A DNA stretch of 64,000 nucleotides from JAIVJZ01 sp036386515 (GCA_036386515.1 DASVVO010000060.1:10566-74565); one strand, 5' to 3'; counted from the stretch's first letter, positions 53,592-61,248 are shown. Made by a program: numbers and translations. Notes: a model not told the origin generated them from the letters alone.

Positions 53592-54752
53592 ATGAAGACA
53601 GGTCAGCCGGGGTTAATTTTCATCTTGCTCGTCGCGCTGCTCGCCTCGCCGTGCTTCGGCCAGGGCGCGCAGGCGAACGGCGCGAAGGTCAACGCGGAGA
53701 CTTACGCATACACGCCGCTCGTCTCGCCCGACGGCGGCGGATACCTCTTCTTCAGCCGTGGCTGGGGCAATATTTATCGATTGGACGTGCGCGCGCTGCC
53801 CTTGCGGCGCGAGGCCGCCGACCGCCAAAGCGCGCCGAACGAAGCTCCGCGCCGCCGTCAGGTCGCCGTCACGTTCGACGATCTGCCCTTCACGGGCGAC
53901 GAGGGGAAGACGAGCCTCGGCGAACTCCGCGCGTTCACGTCGAAACTTCTCTCGACGTTTGCGGCGCACAAAATTCCGGTGATCGGCTTCGTCAACGAGG
54001 GGAAGTTGCAACGCGTGGAGGGCGAGCGGGAGGCGCGCGTCGCCGTCCTCAAAATGTGGACGGACGCCGGGCACGAACTCGGCAACCACACCTTCGGGCA
54101 CGCCGGTTTCTACCGCACGCCGCTCCCGGCCTTCCGGCAGCAAGTGATCGACGGCGAACCCGTCACGCGCGCGCTGCTCGCCGCGCGCGGCCTGAAGTTG
54201 CGCTACTTCCGTCACCCGTTCCTCAACACGGGGCCTGACCTCGAAACCAAAGAGGCGTTCGAGAAGTTTCTGGCCGCGCGCGGCTACCGCGTCGCGCCCG
54301 TCACGATTGACAACGCCGAGTGGATTTTCGCCGCGGCTTACGCGCAAGCCTTGCAGCGCGGCGACCGCGAGACGGCCGCGCGCATCGCCGACGAGTACGT
54401 GCCTTACCTGGAGCGCATGTTCGAGTTCTACGAGCGCATGTCCGTCGAACTCTTCGGGCGCGAGATCGCCCAGACCCTTCTCGTCCACGCCAACGCGCTC
54501 AACGCAGACCACTTCGGCCGCGTCGCCGCCATGTTGCAGCGGCGCGGCTACGAGTTCGTCACGCTCGACGAAGCCTTGAAGGATAAAGCCTACGAGCACC
54601 GCGATACTTACACGGGCGCGGTGGGCATCTCTTGGCTGCAACGCTGGGCGATCACGCGCGGCGGCAAGTTCAAAAAAGAACCCGCGCTGCCGCCCTACAT
54701 GCAACAGTTCGACCCGGCCGGGAGCGGCTCCGATTTCAAGACCGCGAAATAG
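53592..54752 (+). CDS. Exported polysaccharide deacetylase
   Basis: NodB-type carbohydrate esterase, 386 aa. Signal peptide (GLIFILLVALLASPCFGQ), a short PD40-like segment (SPDGGGYLFFSRGWGNIYRL), then the deacetylase domain (about 88-370): motif 1 VAVTFDDLPFTGDEG with the Asp-Asp base/metal pair, motif 2 ELGNHTFGHAGF with the two metal His, motif 3 RYFRHPFLNTG. It should remove acetyl groups from a glycan, possibly peptidoglycan or GlcNAc polymers. AAGGAG lies 6 nt upstream of ATG 53592. It lies 94 nt downstream of the M56 sensor, whose C-terminal domain is its degenerate paralogue; it is presumably the output enzyme of that circuit. Confidence 0.9.
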   Translation: MKTGQPGLIFILLVALLASPCFGQGAQANGAKVNAETYAYTPLVSPDGGGYLFFSRGWGNIYRLDVRALPLRREAADRQSAPNEAPRRRQVAVTFDDLPFTGDEGKTSLGELRAFTSKLLSTFAAHKIPVIGFVNEGKLQRVEGEREARVAVLKMWTDAGHELGNHTFGHAGFYRTPLPAFRQQVIDGEPVTRALLAARGLKLRYFRHPFLNTGPDLETKEAFEKFLAARGYRVAPVTIDNAEWIFAAAYAQALQRGDRETAARIADEYVPYLERMFEFYERMSVELFGREIAQTLLVHANALNADHFGRVAAMLQRRGYEFVTLDEALKDKAYEHRDTYTGAVGISWLQRWAITRGGKFKKEPALPPYMQQFDPAGSGSDFKTAK

Positions 54753-54849
54753 AAAGGGATGAGGGCGGAGGGATGAGGGATGAAAGAAAGCATTCAAGCA
54801 AGTGAGTGCTTCTCTTATTCATCCCTCATCCCTCCGCCCTCATCCCTTT
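54753..54849. repeat. Heptad inverted repeat I (GGGATGA type), perfect 32-bp arms
   Basis: Arms 54753-54784 and 54818-54849 are exact reverse complements over 32 bp, made of GGGATGA heptads with one GGGCGGA variant. The 33-nt loop has an inner AAGCATTC/GAGTGCTT stem shared with element D. Here both flanking genes end at the element (convergent), so it may also terminate transcription in both directions. Confidence 0.92.
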
Positions 54850-54852
54850 CCC

Positions 54853-55425
54853 CTACGCTCGCCCCGCCACCTCGCCCGTCTGCGTGTTGACGCGCACCGT
54901 CTCGCCTTCTTTGATAAAGAGCGGGAGGTTGACGCTCAGGCCGGTTTCGAGTTTGGCCTTTTTGCTCGCGCCGCCGGCGGCCGTGTCGCCGCGCATGCCG
55001 GGTTCGGTTTCGGTCACGACGAGTTCGACGTATTGCGGGAGTTGCAGCGAGACGGGCGCGCCGTTGTACTTGAGGATTTGCAGCGAGACGCCTTCTTTCA
55101 AATAGCCGCGGTCGTCGCCCACCTGCTCCTCCGTGAACATGAACTGCTCGTAGCTCGACTCGTCCATGAAATGAAAGCCCTCGCCGTCTGAATAAAGAAA
55201 CGAGGCGGGCACGTACTGCACGTCCGGCTCGGCAAACTTCTCCGTCGCTTTGAAACTTTTTTCCAGCACCGCGCCCGTCAGCAGTTGGCGCAGGCGCGTG
55301 CGCACCATCGTCGCCGCCCCGCGCGCCGTGGGCGACGCGAAGAAGACTTCCAAGACCGTGTAGGGCTGCCCCTCCACCGAGATCAACATTTTCCGTTTCA
55401 GTTCGTTCGCTCCGACGAGTGCCAT
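54853..55425 (-). CDS. Elongation factor P-like protein, EfpL (YeiP) type
   Basis: Ribosome-binding factor that relieves stalling at proline and related motifs. The tip loop reads ASPTARGAATMVRTRLRQLL: SPTARGAAT is the signature of EfpL/YeiP rather than EF-P (PGKGQA), with a longer loop ending in an unmodified Arg. The rest is EF-P-like, with three beta-barrel domains, EKFAEPDVQYVPASFLYSDG and the C-terminal LETGLSVNLPLFIKEGETVR. 190 aa. The ATG at 55425 follows AAGGATAACCTT on the minus strand. Whether a canonical efp also exists cannot be told from this window. Confidence 0.85.
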   Translation of the reverse strand: MALVGANELKRKMLISVEGQPYTVLEVFFASPTARGAATMVRTRLRQLLTGAVLEKSFKATEKFAEPDVQYVPASFLYSDGEGFHFMDESSYEQFMFTEEQVGDDRGYLKEGVSLQILKYNGAPVSLQLPQYVELVVTETEPGMRGDTAAGGASKKAKLETGLSVNLPLFIKEGETVRVNTQTGEVAGRA

Positions 55426-55507
55426 AAGGTTATCCTTCTCGCTTGAAGTTGGTTGAGATATTCTGAACTTAGCAAATTTTACCGTTCACAGGCAAAGAGC
55501 CGACCCG

Positions 55508-56131
55508 ATGAATCTCCCGAAATTTTACCCCATCACCGACACACGTCTCACGGGTCTCTCGCACGCCGAGCAGGTCGCACGCCTGCGCGACGGCGGCGCG
55601 CGCTTCATCCAACTCCGCGAAAAACATCTCTCGCCCCGCGAGTTCTACGACGCCGCACAAGCCGCGCTCGACCTCGCACGCGAACGCGGCGTGCGCCTCA
55701 TCATCAACGACCGCGCCGACATCGCCCTCGCCCTCGGCGCGGACGGCGTGCATCTCGGCCAGGACGATCTCGACCCGGCCGTCGCCCGCCGCCTCCTCGG
55801 CGACCGCTTCATCATCGGCTACTCCACGCACAGCGTCGCCCAGGCCATCGAAGCCGCGCGCCAGCCCGTAGACTACATCGCCCTCGGCCCCATCTTCCCC
55901 ACCCGCACCAAAGAGAACCCCTCCCCCACCGTCGGCCTCGAAGCCCTCCGCCGCGTCCGCGACACGATTGACCCCTCGGTCGCCCTCGTCGCCATCGGCG
56001 GCATCACCCGCGCCACCGCCCCCGCCGCCCTCGCCGCCGGAGCCGACTCCGTCGCCGTCATCAGCGCAGTCCTCGCCGCCCCGGAGTCGATCACCGAGCG
56101 GACGAAAGAGTTCCGGCGGAGTTTAACGTGA
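55508..56131 (+). CDS. thiE: Thiamine-phosphate synthase
   Basis: Condenses HMP-PP with thiazole phosphate. TIM-barrel signatures: YPITDTRLTGLSHAEQVARL, GARFIQLREKHLSPREF, LIINDRADIALALGADGVHL, GQDDLDP, IGYSTHSVAQA, YIALGPIFPTRTKENPSPTV and the phosphate-binding AIGGITRATAPAALAAGADS. 207 aa, normal. ATG 55508 is the first in frame; no strong Shine-Dalgarno. No other thi gene is adjacent and no TPP riboswitch was seen in the 80-nt gap to efpL. Confidence 0.95.
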   Translation: MNLPKFYPITDTRLTGLSHAEQVARLRDGGARFIQLREKHLSPREFYDAAQAALDLARERGVRLIINDRADIALALGADGVHLGQDDLDPAVARRLLGDRFIIGYSTHSVAQAIEAARQPVDYIALGPIFPTRTKENPSPTVGLEALRRVRDTIDPSVALVAIGGITRATAPAALAAGADSVAVISAVLAAPESITERTKEFRRSLT

Positions 56132-56237
56132 GTTCGATATAAAGATATAAGGAAGGACGGATTCACGGCCACAGCCATCTCAGAGATGGTAGATCGTAGC
56201 CCGCGGTGCGGGGCGTGAGAATCGCCACAAATTTTAG

Positions 56238-57032
56238 CTAAAACAGGCTTCCATCTTTATGAGGTTTAACTTTCCTCTCGCTGCGCTTGGACACATAGTC
56301 AACCAGCCCGACCCAATCTATCTGATTATCTTGGGTCATAAAGTCTTTTGTAAACTCTACCGTCATTTCATTGATTTTAGCTGCATATGCTTTCTTGAAG
56401 GCTTCGTCTTTCCGGCGAGCTTCTTTATCAATTGGTTTAATGATTTCCTGATATAGTTGGTCGTCGCCGGAGATGAAATACCAGAACTCTTGTCCGGCAT
56501 ATTTGTAATACTGCTTGTCGGCGTCCTCGTGCTTCTTGAAAGGCACATTATCTTTGCCATAGATACAGCCGTTGACGGCAGCGATTTCATTAGTTATGCC
56601 GCGCCCGCGCAGTGTCTCTCTCGCCGCTTTGAAGTTATCGCGCATCTTATTAACCTGATCACTGTTGCCCCAATTAACACCTGACTTGATGCCGACAATG
56701 TGATACACGCCGTCGCGCACGAATTCCAAATCCACACTCTTCAATTCAGACTTAAAACCACCATCGAGGCTCTTTGAGACATAAATCGCAAAGCCCTCCA
56801 GCAGGTTCCCAAAGATGGTCTCTTCTTGTGAAGAGAGAAAAGCATCAACAATTGATTTCACCAACTCGCCGGCAATTTCAATGTTTTTGGCTTTGAAGAG
56901 GTATGGGTTCTTGCGCTTCAACACGCCGTGAAGATTCAACTGCTTGAGGTTGTTTAATCTGTTTTCGTAAAACGGTGTAATAACGTGTTCCGCCAGATAA
57001 GCGTAATAGTCTTGATAAGGTGAGAATGCCAT
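56238..57032 (-). CDS. Type II restriction endonuclease (PmeII-like candidate)
   Basis: 264-aa protein of an AT-rich island. The catalytic-like core is SVDLEFVRDGVYHIVGIKSG VNWGNSDQVNKMRDNF (about residues 100-136), where Asp/Glu and IKSG match a PD-(D/E)xK-type site with GIKSG. I recall this arrangement from restriction enzymes of the PmeII family; that family name is tentative. Composition and codon use differ clearly from flanking genes. It lies 36 nt downstream of the methyltransferase gene, as the last gene of the HTH-methylase-nuclease operon, so the nuclease is made after the methylase. Confidence 0.72.
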   Translation of the reverse strand: MAFSPYQDYYAYLAEHVITPFYENRLNNLKQLNLHGVLKRKNPYLFKAKNIEIAGELVKSIVDAFLSSQEETIFGNLLEGFAIYVSKSLDGGFKSELKSVDLEFVRDGVYHIVGIKSGVNWGNSDQVNKMRDNFKAARETLRGRGITNEIAAVNGCIYGKDNVPFKKHEDADKQYYKYAGQEFWYFISGDDQLYQEIIKPIDKEARRKDEAFKKAYAAKINEMTVEFTKDFMTQDNQIDWVGLVDYVSKRSERKVKPHKDGSLF

Positions 57033-57068
57033 GTTCGGTTGAGGCGGACAGGAGACTTAAATAGCGGA

Positions 57069-57908
57069 CTAAACCTTTGACAACGCTAATCGATAATATT
57101 CTTCGTTAAGTTCAATGCCGACGAAACTCCGGTTTAGCTCTTTAGCTGTCACGCAAGTTGTACCTGACCCGGCGAACGGGTCGAGTACGCGGTCGCCCTC
57201 TTTAGTAAAAAGCTTGATAAACCAGGTGGGCAAGTCTTTCGGAAATACGGCGCTATGATTTTTATTGCCGCACTCAGTAGCAAGATGCAAGACGTTGGCC
57301 GGATAAGCCATATCTCGACCAACCCAGTTTGAAATTTTCTTGCCGAAGCCGCTACCTACTTTGGACGTATCTCGAATTTTGTCAGTTTCGCTTAAGTTTT
57401 TAAGTCGCGTCTTAGCCCAATCTCCGGTTGGAACCATTACTGCATCCTGATACATATTAAATCTTTTTTGCTTATTGAACTGTAAGCATCGTTCCCACGC
57501 ATCACGAAAGCGGTTAGGCCATTTTCCGGGAGGGCTATTCTTCTTATGCCAGATATATTCCTCCGTCCACATCCAGCCCTGCTTCCTGAGTTCCAGTATC
57601 AATTCGAGTACGTAAGTGTGCCGCTCTCCGTTAACGACTTTTTCCTTGATGTTCAAGATAAAAGAGCCTTCATCTTTTAGAACCCGTTTAAGTTCAGCGG
57701 CGATAGGCAAAAACCACTCGACATATGTATCCGGATGAACGCCGCCATACGTATTTCTCCTGCTGTCGGCGTAGGGTGGAGAGGTAACAATCAGGTCAAT
57801 AACATTATCGGGCATGTCCTTGAGAATCTCTAGACAGTCACCGTGAATAATCTTATCGCGCCATATATCGGGGTCGGACGCTGTCTGTGCTTTTAATGCT
57901 CGACTCAC
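57069..57908 (-). CDS. DNA methyltransferase (N4-cytosine/N6-adenine, beta class)
   Basis: Amino-methyltransferase of a type II system, 279 aa. The catalytic motif IV IDLIVTSPPYADS lies N-terminal (about residues 37-49) and the SAM-binding motif I RVLDPFAGSGTTCVTAKELN lies C-terminal (about 240-259), the order of the beta class; TSPPY favours N4-cytosine methylation. Between them are the target-recognition residues. AT-rich with foreign codon use. It overlaps the HTH gene by 4 bp (ATGA) and precedes the putative nuclease gene. Confidence 0.93.
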   Translation of the reverse strand: MSRALKAQTASDPDIWRDKIIHGDCLEILKDMPDNVIDLIVTSPPYADSRRNTYGGVHPDTYVEWFLPIAAELKRVLKDEGSFILNIKEKVVNGERHTYVLELILELRKQGWMWTEEYIWHKKNSPPGKWPNRFRDAWERCLQFNKQKRFNMYQDAVMVPTGDWAKTRLKNLSETDKIRDTSKVGSGFGKKISNWVGRDMAYPANVLHLATECGNKNHSAVFPKDLPTWFIKLFTKEGDRVLDPFAGSGTTCVTAKELNRSFVGIELNEEYYRLALSKV

Positions 57909-58090
57909 TTTGTCTCCTTCTTTGGGCGTCCCGGTTTGCGGTCTTCAACGAGCTTTAGATCAGCTTCCTTGATGAAATAGTCCCGCCCCATCTTCTCGGC
58001 TGGCAAACGACCGTCCCAAATTAACTGCTGTACCCTCATTACAGATATTCCAAGCCTAGCGGCAGCTTCTTTTGTAGTTAGCAACTTCAT
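57905..58090 (-). CDS. Small HTH DNA-binding protein, candidate R-M controller
   Basis: 61-aa excisionase/MerR-like helix-turn-helix protein: MKLLTTKEAAARLGISVMRV, QQLIWDGRLPAEKMGRDYFI (recognition helix region), then a basic tail (DRKPGRPKKETK). ATG 58090 is chosen: a -10 hexamer lies only 7 nt upstream, implying a leaderless mRNA, and there is no Shine-Dalgarno. A TTG start at 58120 would lie upstream of the predicted transcript. It overlaps the methyltransferase gene and probably represses its own operon through the inverted repeat at 58123-58160. It is not a classical C protein by sequence. Confidence 0.78.
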   Translation of the reverse strand: MKLLTTKEAAARLGISVMRVQQLIWDGRLPAEKMGRDYFIKEADLKLVEDRKPGRPKKETK

Positions 58091-58097
58091 ACATCGT

Positions 58098-58125
58098 ATT
58101 TTAAGTTCATAAAAATCCAAGTCAA
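58098..58125 (-). promoter_or_regulatory. Promoter of the restriction-modification operon (leaderless)
   Basis: On the minus strand TTGACT (58125-58120) and TAAAAT (58103-58098), each 5 of 6 matches, are 16 nt apart. Transcription would start at or next to the A of the HTH start codon (58090). Confidence 0.65.
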
Positions 58126-58160
58126 GACAAAAGGTTTTCGTTGACTTGCGTTTTGTCTTG
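58123..58160. promoter_or_regulatory. Operator-like inverted repeat between divergent promoters
   Basis: CAAGACAAAA (58123-58132) and TTTTGTCTTG (58151-58160) are perfect 10-bp inverted copies with an 18-nt spacer. One arm overlaps the -35 of the minus promoter, the other the spacer of the plus promoter, so one protein could repress both. Confidence 0.7.
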
Positions 58161-58169
58161 GCTTATAGT
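58141..58169 (+). promoter_or_regulatory. Divergent plus-strand promoter
   Basis: TTGACT (58141-58146) and TATAGT (58164-58169) with 17 nt between. The transcript would carry a leader of about 95 nt with the hairpin at 58202-58238 before the ATG at 58271. Confidence 0.7.
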
Positions 58170-58201
58170 TTTTCTCGCTAGTCTAGAGAGCACAAATAGG
58201 C

Positions 58202-58238
58202 GAGGACTTACCGAAGATAGCCGTCTTGGTAAGCCCTC
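58202..58238 (+). promoter_or_regulatory. Structured leader hairpin of the 113-aa protein gene
   Basis: GAGG-CTTACC-AAGA pairs with TCTT-GGTAAG-CCTC with one mismatch and one bulge, loop TAGCCG. It starts about 25 nt after the predicted transcription start. Confidence 0.6.
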
Positions 58239-58270
58239 TACACCAGTACCTGATGCTTAAGGAGATACTG

Positions 58271-58612
58271 ATGCGAAAAGATAATAGCACGCGCACGCCA
58301 CCCGTCCGCGCGCAGAGAGAGCCGAGTTTTGATGAGCCGATCCGGCGTTGGTCAACCTTGCCTGTCACGCAGGAGAGGGCGTGCGAGTTGGTTGATTTGA
58401 TCACGCGGCGCGAGGACAGCGAGGGTCGGGACGCGTTGATCGAGTTGCTCTGCGGGCTGACGCCGCACACGCCGTCGGACGACAAGTTTGTGTTGGACGA
58501 GAGGTTCCTGGCGGGGCAGGCTGCGCTCATGCACGCCTTCACGGATACGAGGCGGGCGGGGAACGCGCTCGGCGCGTATGTCGTGGGGTTGAAGTGCGCG
58601 GAGTGGGAGTAG
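58271..58612 (+). CDS. Hypothetical protein (113 aa) next to the R-M island
   Basis: ATG 58271 is set by GGAG 6 nt upstream. No family recognised: a disordered N terminus (MRKDNSTRTPPVRAQ) is followed by helices (LPVTQERACELVDLITRRED, DALIELLCGLTPHTPSDDKF, AGQAALMHAFTDTRRAGNAL). GC content matches the host rather than the island. It is driven by a promoter divergent from the restriction operon and could share the HTH regulator. Role in defence is possible but only by position. Confidence 0.6.
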   Translation: MRKDNSTRTPPVRAQREPSFDEPIRRWSTLPVTQERACELVDLITRREDSEGRDALIELLCGLTPHTPSDDKFVLDERFLAGQAALMHAFTDTRRAGNALGAYVVGLKCAEWE

Positions 58613-58635
58613 GCGCGGGGGGGCGCGCGTTTTAA

Positions 58636-58893
58636 GAAGCTGTTTGAACGAGTCCCGTGAGGGACGATTGTTAATAGCCCGGCACTTTGAGTGCCGGGAA
58701 TAAGTTGAAACATAGGGCTTGAGTCCCGTAGGGACGGTTGAATGATTGGACAGATTCAATCGTCCATACGGTACTCCAGGTCAAAGAGACGCTGACGATC
58801 CCTGCGATAAATCGACGGGCTATTCTCAATTGTCCCTGCGGGACTAGGGAATTACTCTTCTAGGGACAGCGGAATTACTCTTCAAACAGCTTC
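58636..58893. mobile_element. Miniature non-coding element with 13-bp terminal inverted repeats
   Basis: GAAGCTGTTTGAA at 58636-58648 and its exact reverse complement at 58881-58893 bound a 258-bp segment without coding potential. Inside are three copies of a GTCCCGTAGGGAC-like palindrome (near 58651, 58722 and 58840, the last inverted) and a GGCACTTTGAGTGCC stem. This is the make-up of a MITE or a REP/REPIN cluster. No target duplication is evident. Confidence 0.65.
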
Positions 58894-59056
58894 CAGGTGT
58901 CGCCATAACTTTTAGCTTGCGTTTGCGCGCTTGATTTGCGAGTATGAAAGTGGTGCAGGCGGTGACTAATTGATCCGCTTGTCGCATCCCGAAATCCCGC
59001 CACCCGTCGGTTCTCTCGACAAATTTCCCGTAGCCTCATATGGAGCATTCAAGGGC

Positions 59057-60262
59057 ATGAGTTTCTTCGATCTGCCTCCGGTTATCGAGCGCATGTTGCT
59101 CGTCTCGGACAAAATCAGCGATCTCAACTTCTCGGTCGGCCAGCAGCCGCAGGTGGAGATCAACGGCAAGCTGACCAGCGTGCAGCCGCTCGGCCTGCAA
59201 AAACTCTCGCCCTACCAGACCGAGATCATCGCCATGTCGCTGATGGAGGGCAACCCGGATGCCGCCCTCCGCCTCGCGCGGACGGGTTCGGTTGACCTGA
59301 GTTATTCGCTGCCCGCCAAGATTCGTTTCCGCGTCAACATCTTCCAGCAGCGCGGCACCTACTCCATCGTGATGCGCGTGATCCCGACCGAGATACCCTC
59401 GCTCGCCTCGCTCGACCTCCCCGCGCAACTCTCCGAGATCAGCGGCCTGCGCAACGGCATCGTCCTCGTCACGGGGCCGACCGGCGCCGGCAAAACCTCC
59501 ACGCTCGCCGCCCTCATCGATCAGATCAACGAGGAGCACCACTATCACATCGTCACCATCGAAGACCCCATCGAATATCTCCACCAGCACCGCCGCTCCA
59601 CCATCAACCAGCGCGAGATCGGGACGGATACGAAGGATTTCCCGTCGGCCTTGCGCGCCGCGCTCAGGCAGGCTCCGAAGGTGATCCTGATCGGCGAGAT
59701 GCGCGACTACGAGACGACCGAGATCGCGCTCGAAGCGGCCGAGACCGGCCACCTCGTACTCTCCACCCTGCACACGATCGACGCCTCCAAAACCGTCGAT
59801 CGCATCATCGGCCTCTATCCGAAAAACGAGGAGCAGGTGATCCGCACGCGCCTCGCGCAAACCTTCCGCTACATTCTCTCGCAGCGGCTCATCCCGCGCG
59901 CCGACGGCAAGGGGCGCGTCGCGGCGGTCGAGATCATGAAGTCAACGCCGCGCACGCGCGAGTATTTGCAGAACGGCGAGACCGAAGGCAAGACCCTGCT
60001 CGACGCCATGCGCGACGGCAAGTTCGACGGCATGCAACATTTCGACGGCGTGATCAAAGAGATGATCGAACGCAAGACGGTCGCGCTCGAAGACGGCCTC
60101 GCCTTCGCCACCAATCAAAACAACCTGCTGCTGGAACTCAAAGGCGTCAGCGGCAAAGAAGACTTCATGCACGGGGGCGAGAGCGCGTCGCCTCTTCCTC
60201 CCGCGGCCGCCCGCAATAGCAACCCCCAACGCAGCTCGCCCATGGTGTTCGACCTATCGTAA
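59057..60262 (+). CDS. pilT: Type IV pilus retraction ATPase PilT-like
   Basis: Hexameric secretion-type ATPase, 401 aa. Motifs: N-terminal PAS-like domain (LNFSVGQQPQVEINGKL), Walker A VLVTGPTGAGKTSTLAALID, Asp box VTIEDPIEYLHQH, Walker B VILIGEMRDYETTEIALEAA, His box ETGHLVLSTLHTIDASKTVD. ATG 59057 gives a family-like N terminus; an in-frame TTG at 58970 would add 29 residues lacking conservation. Extra C-terminal Pro/Asn-rich tail. It probably retracts the pilus assembled by the PilNOP proteins at 38 kb. Ends at heptad stem J. Confidence 0.93.
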   Translation: MSFFDLPPVIERMLLVSDKISDLNFSVGQQPQVEINGKLTSVQPLGLQKLSPYQTEIIAMSLMEGNPDAALRLARTGSVDLSYSLPAKIRFRVNIFQQRGTYSIVMRVIPTEIPSLASLDLPAQLSEISGLRNGIVLVTGPTGAGKTSTLAALIDQINEEHHYHIVTIEDPIEYLHQHRRSTINQREIGTDTKDFPSALRAALRQAPKVILIGEMRDYETTEIALEAAETGHLVLSTLHTIDASKTVDRIIGLYPKNEEQVIRTRLAQTFRYILSQRLIPRADGKGRVAAVEIMKSTPRTREYLQNGETEGKTLLDAMRDGKFDGMQHFDGVIKEMIERKTVALEDGLAFATNQNNLLLELKGVSGKEDFMHGGESASPLPPAAARNSNPQRSSPMVFDLS

Positions 60263-60263
60263 G

Positions 60264-60349
60264 AAGGGATGAAGGATGAGGGATGAGGGATGAACAAAAC
60301 GGGATGAGAGTTTTCTTATTCATCCCTCATTCCTCATCCCTCATCCCTT
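60264..60349 (+). repeat. Heptad inverted repeat J (GGGATGA type), pilT to zinc-ribbon gene
   Basis: 31-nt arms (60264-60294 and 60319-60349) pair at 29 of 31 positions around a 24-nt loop. The stem starts 1 nt after the pilT stop and ends 7 nt before the next ATG (60357). Confidence 0.9.
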
Positions 60350-60356
60350 AATTGTT

Positions 60357-61142
60357 ATGGTTATCATCTGCCAGCAATGTTCCGCGCGGCTTCAGCTCGA
60401 CGACACGAAAGTTCCGGCGCGCTCGTTTACGGTTCGCTGCCCGAAGTGCCAGCACATGATCAGCGCGCAGCCGCCCGCCCCGACGACGGGCGAGCAGGGC
60501 GCGACGGCCTTGAGCGGCAGCACCTCGGCGAGCAATTCGCGCTTCGAGCGTCCGCGCCCCGCGCCCGCTTATAAACCCGACGAGGAAGCCGCCGCTGCGC
60601 CTCAGGACGCGGCGACAGCCGATAGGGAAGAGGCGGCGCAGTTGCTCGCCTCCCTGTTTCAGCGCGCGATGGGCGCGGCCACGGGAGCGTCGCCGAAGTC
60701 TATGCAGCGCGGCGAAGGACACCGGCGCGCGCTCATCTGCGCCAGCGACGAGCACCGCTTCGCCGTGGCGCGCGCGCTCGTCGAAAACGGTTATGAAGCC
60801 TACGTGGCGGAAGACACGACGCAGGCCATCGAACGCATGCGCGAGGATCAGATGGATGTCGTCCTGCTCGACCCGCTGTTCGACCAACAGGAGCAGGGCG
60901 CGGCCTTCATCAAACGCGAGGTCTCCGCGCTCAGACCCGCCGCGCGGCGGCGTCTCTTCTTCGTCCACCTCCTGCCCGACGCGCGCAACGGCGACCAGCA
61001 CGCCGCCTTCGTCAATCATGCGAACCTGACCATTAACCCCGCGGACATCGAGGAGATGCCCGACGTTCTGGAGCGCGCCATCCGCAACTTCAACGAACTC
61101 TACCGGGACTTCAACCGGGCGTTGCAAGTCGGCGAATTTTAA
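60357..61142 (+). CDS. Zinc-ribbon protein with degenerate receiver domain
   Basis: 261 aa. An MJ0042-type zinc ribbon (ICQQCSARLQLDDTKVPARS, then VRCPKCQHMI; four Cys) is followed by a disordered linker and a receiver-like domain (about 120-255: RRALICASDEHRFAVARALV, DVVLLDPLFDQQEQG). The phospho-acceptor Asp is present but the acidic pocket is reduced and the conserved Lys before Pro is replaced (TINPADI), so phosphorylation is doubtful. Location directly after pilT suggests a role in pilus control, as with FrzS-like pseudo-receivers; inferred. No Shine-Dalgarno, because of the heptad arm. Confidence 0.8.
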   Translation: MVIICQQCSARLQLDDTKVPARSFTVRCPKCQHMISAQPPAPTTGEQGATALSGSTSASNSRFERPRPAPAYKPDEEAAAAPQDAATADREEAAQLLASLFQRAMGAATGASPKSMQRGEGHRRALICASDEHRFAVARALVENGYEAYVAEDTTQAIERMREDQMDVVLLDPLFDQQEQGAAFIKREVSALRPAARRRLFFVHLLPDARNGDQHAAFVNHANLTINPADIEEMPDVLERAIRNFNELYRDFNRALQVGEF

Positions 61143-61200
61143 AGCGCGGCGGTGCGACCAGGGCGCGCGCCGACTCCACCCGCTGACGTTGTTGACCATT

Positions 61201-61248
61201 GCCGGATGCGCTTGTAATCTTACAGGCGCATCCGGCTTTGATTTTATG
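61201..61248 (+). terminator. Intrinsic terminator of the zinc-ribbon protein gene
   Basis: GCCGGATGCGC pairs with GCGCATCCGGC and the stem continues through CTTGTAA/TTACAGG to a 2-nt loop (61201-61236, about 18 bp), followed by TTTGATTTT. Confidence 0.9.

Noticed and set aside
55426..55507. TPP riboswitch upstream of thiE
   Set aside because: The 82-nt gap to efpL lacks the CTGAGA and ACCTGA cores of the TPP aptamer.
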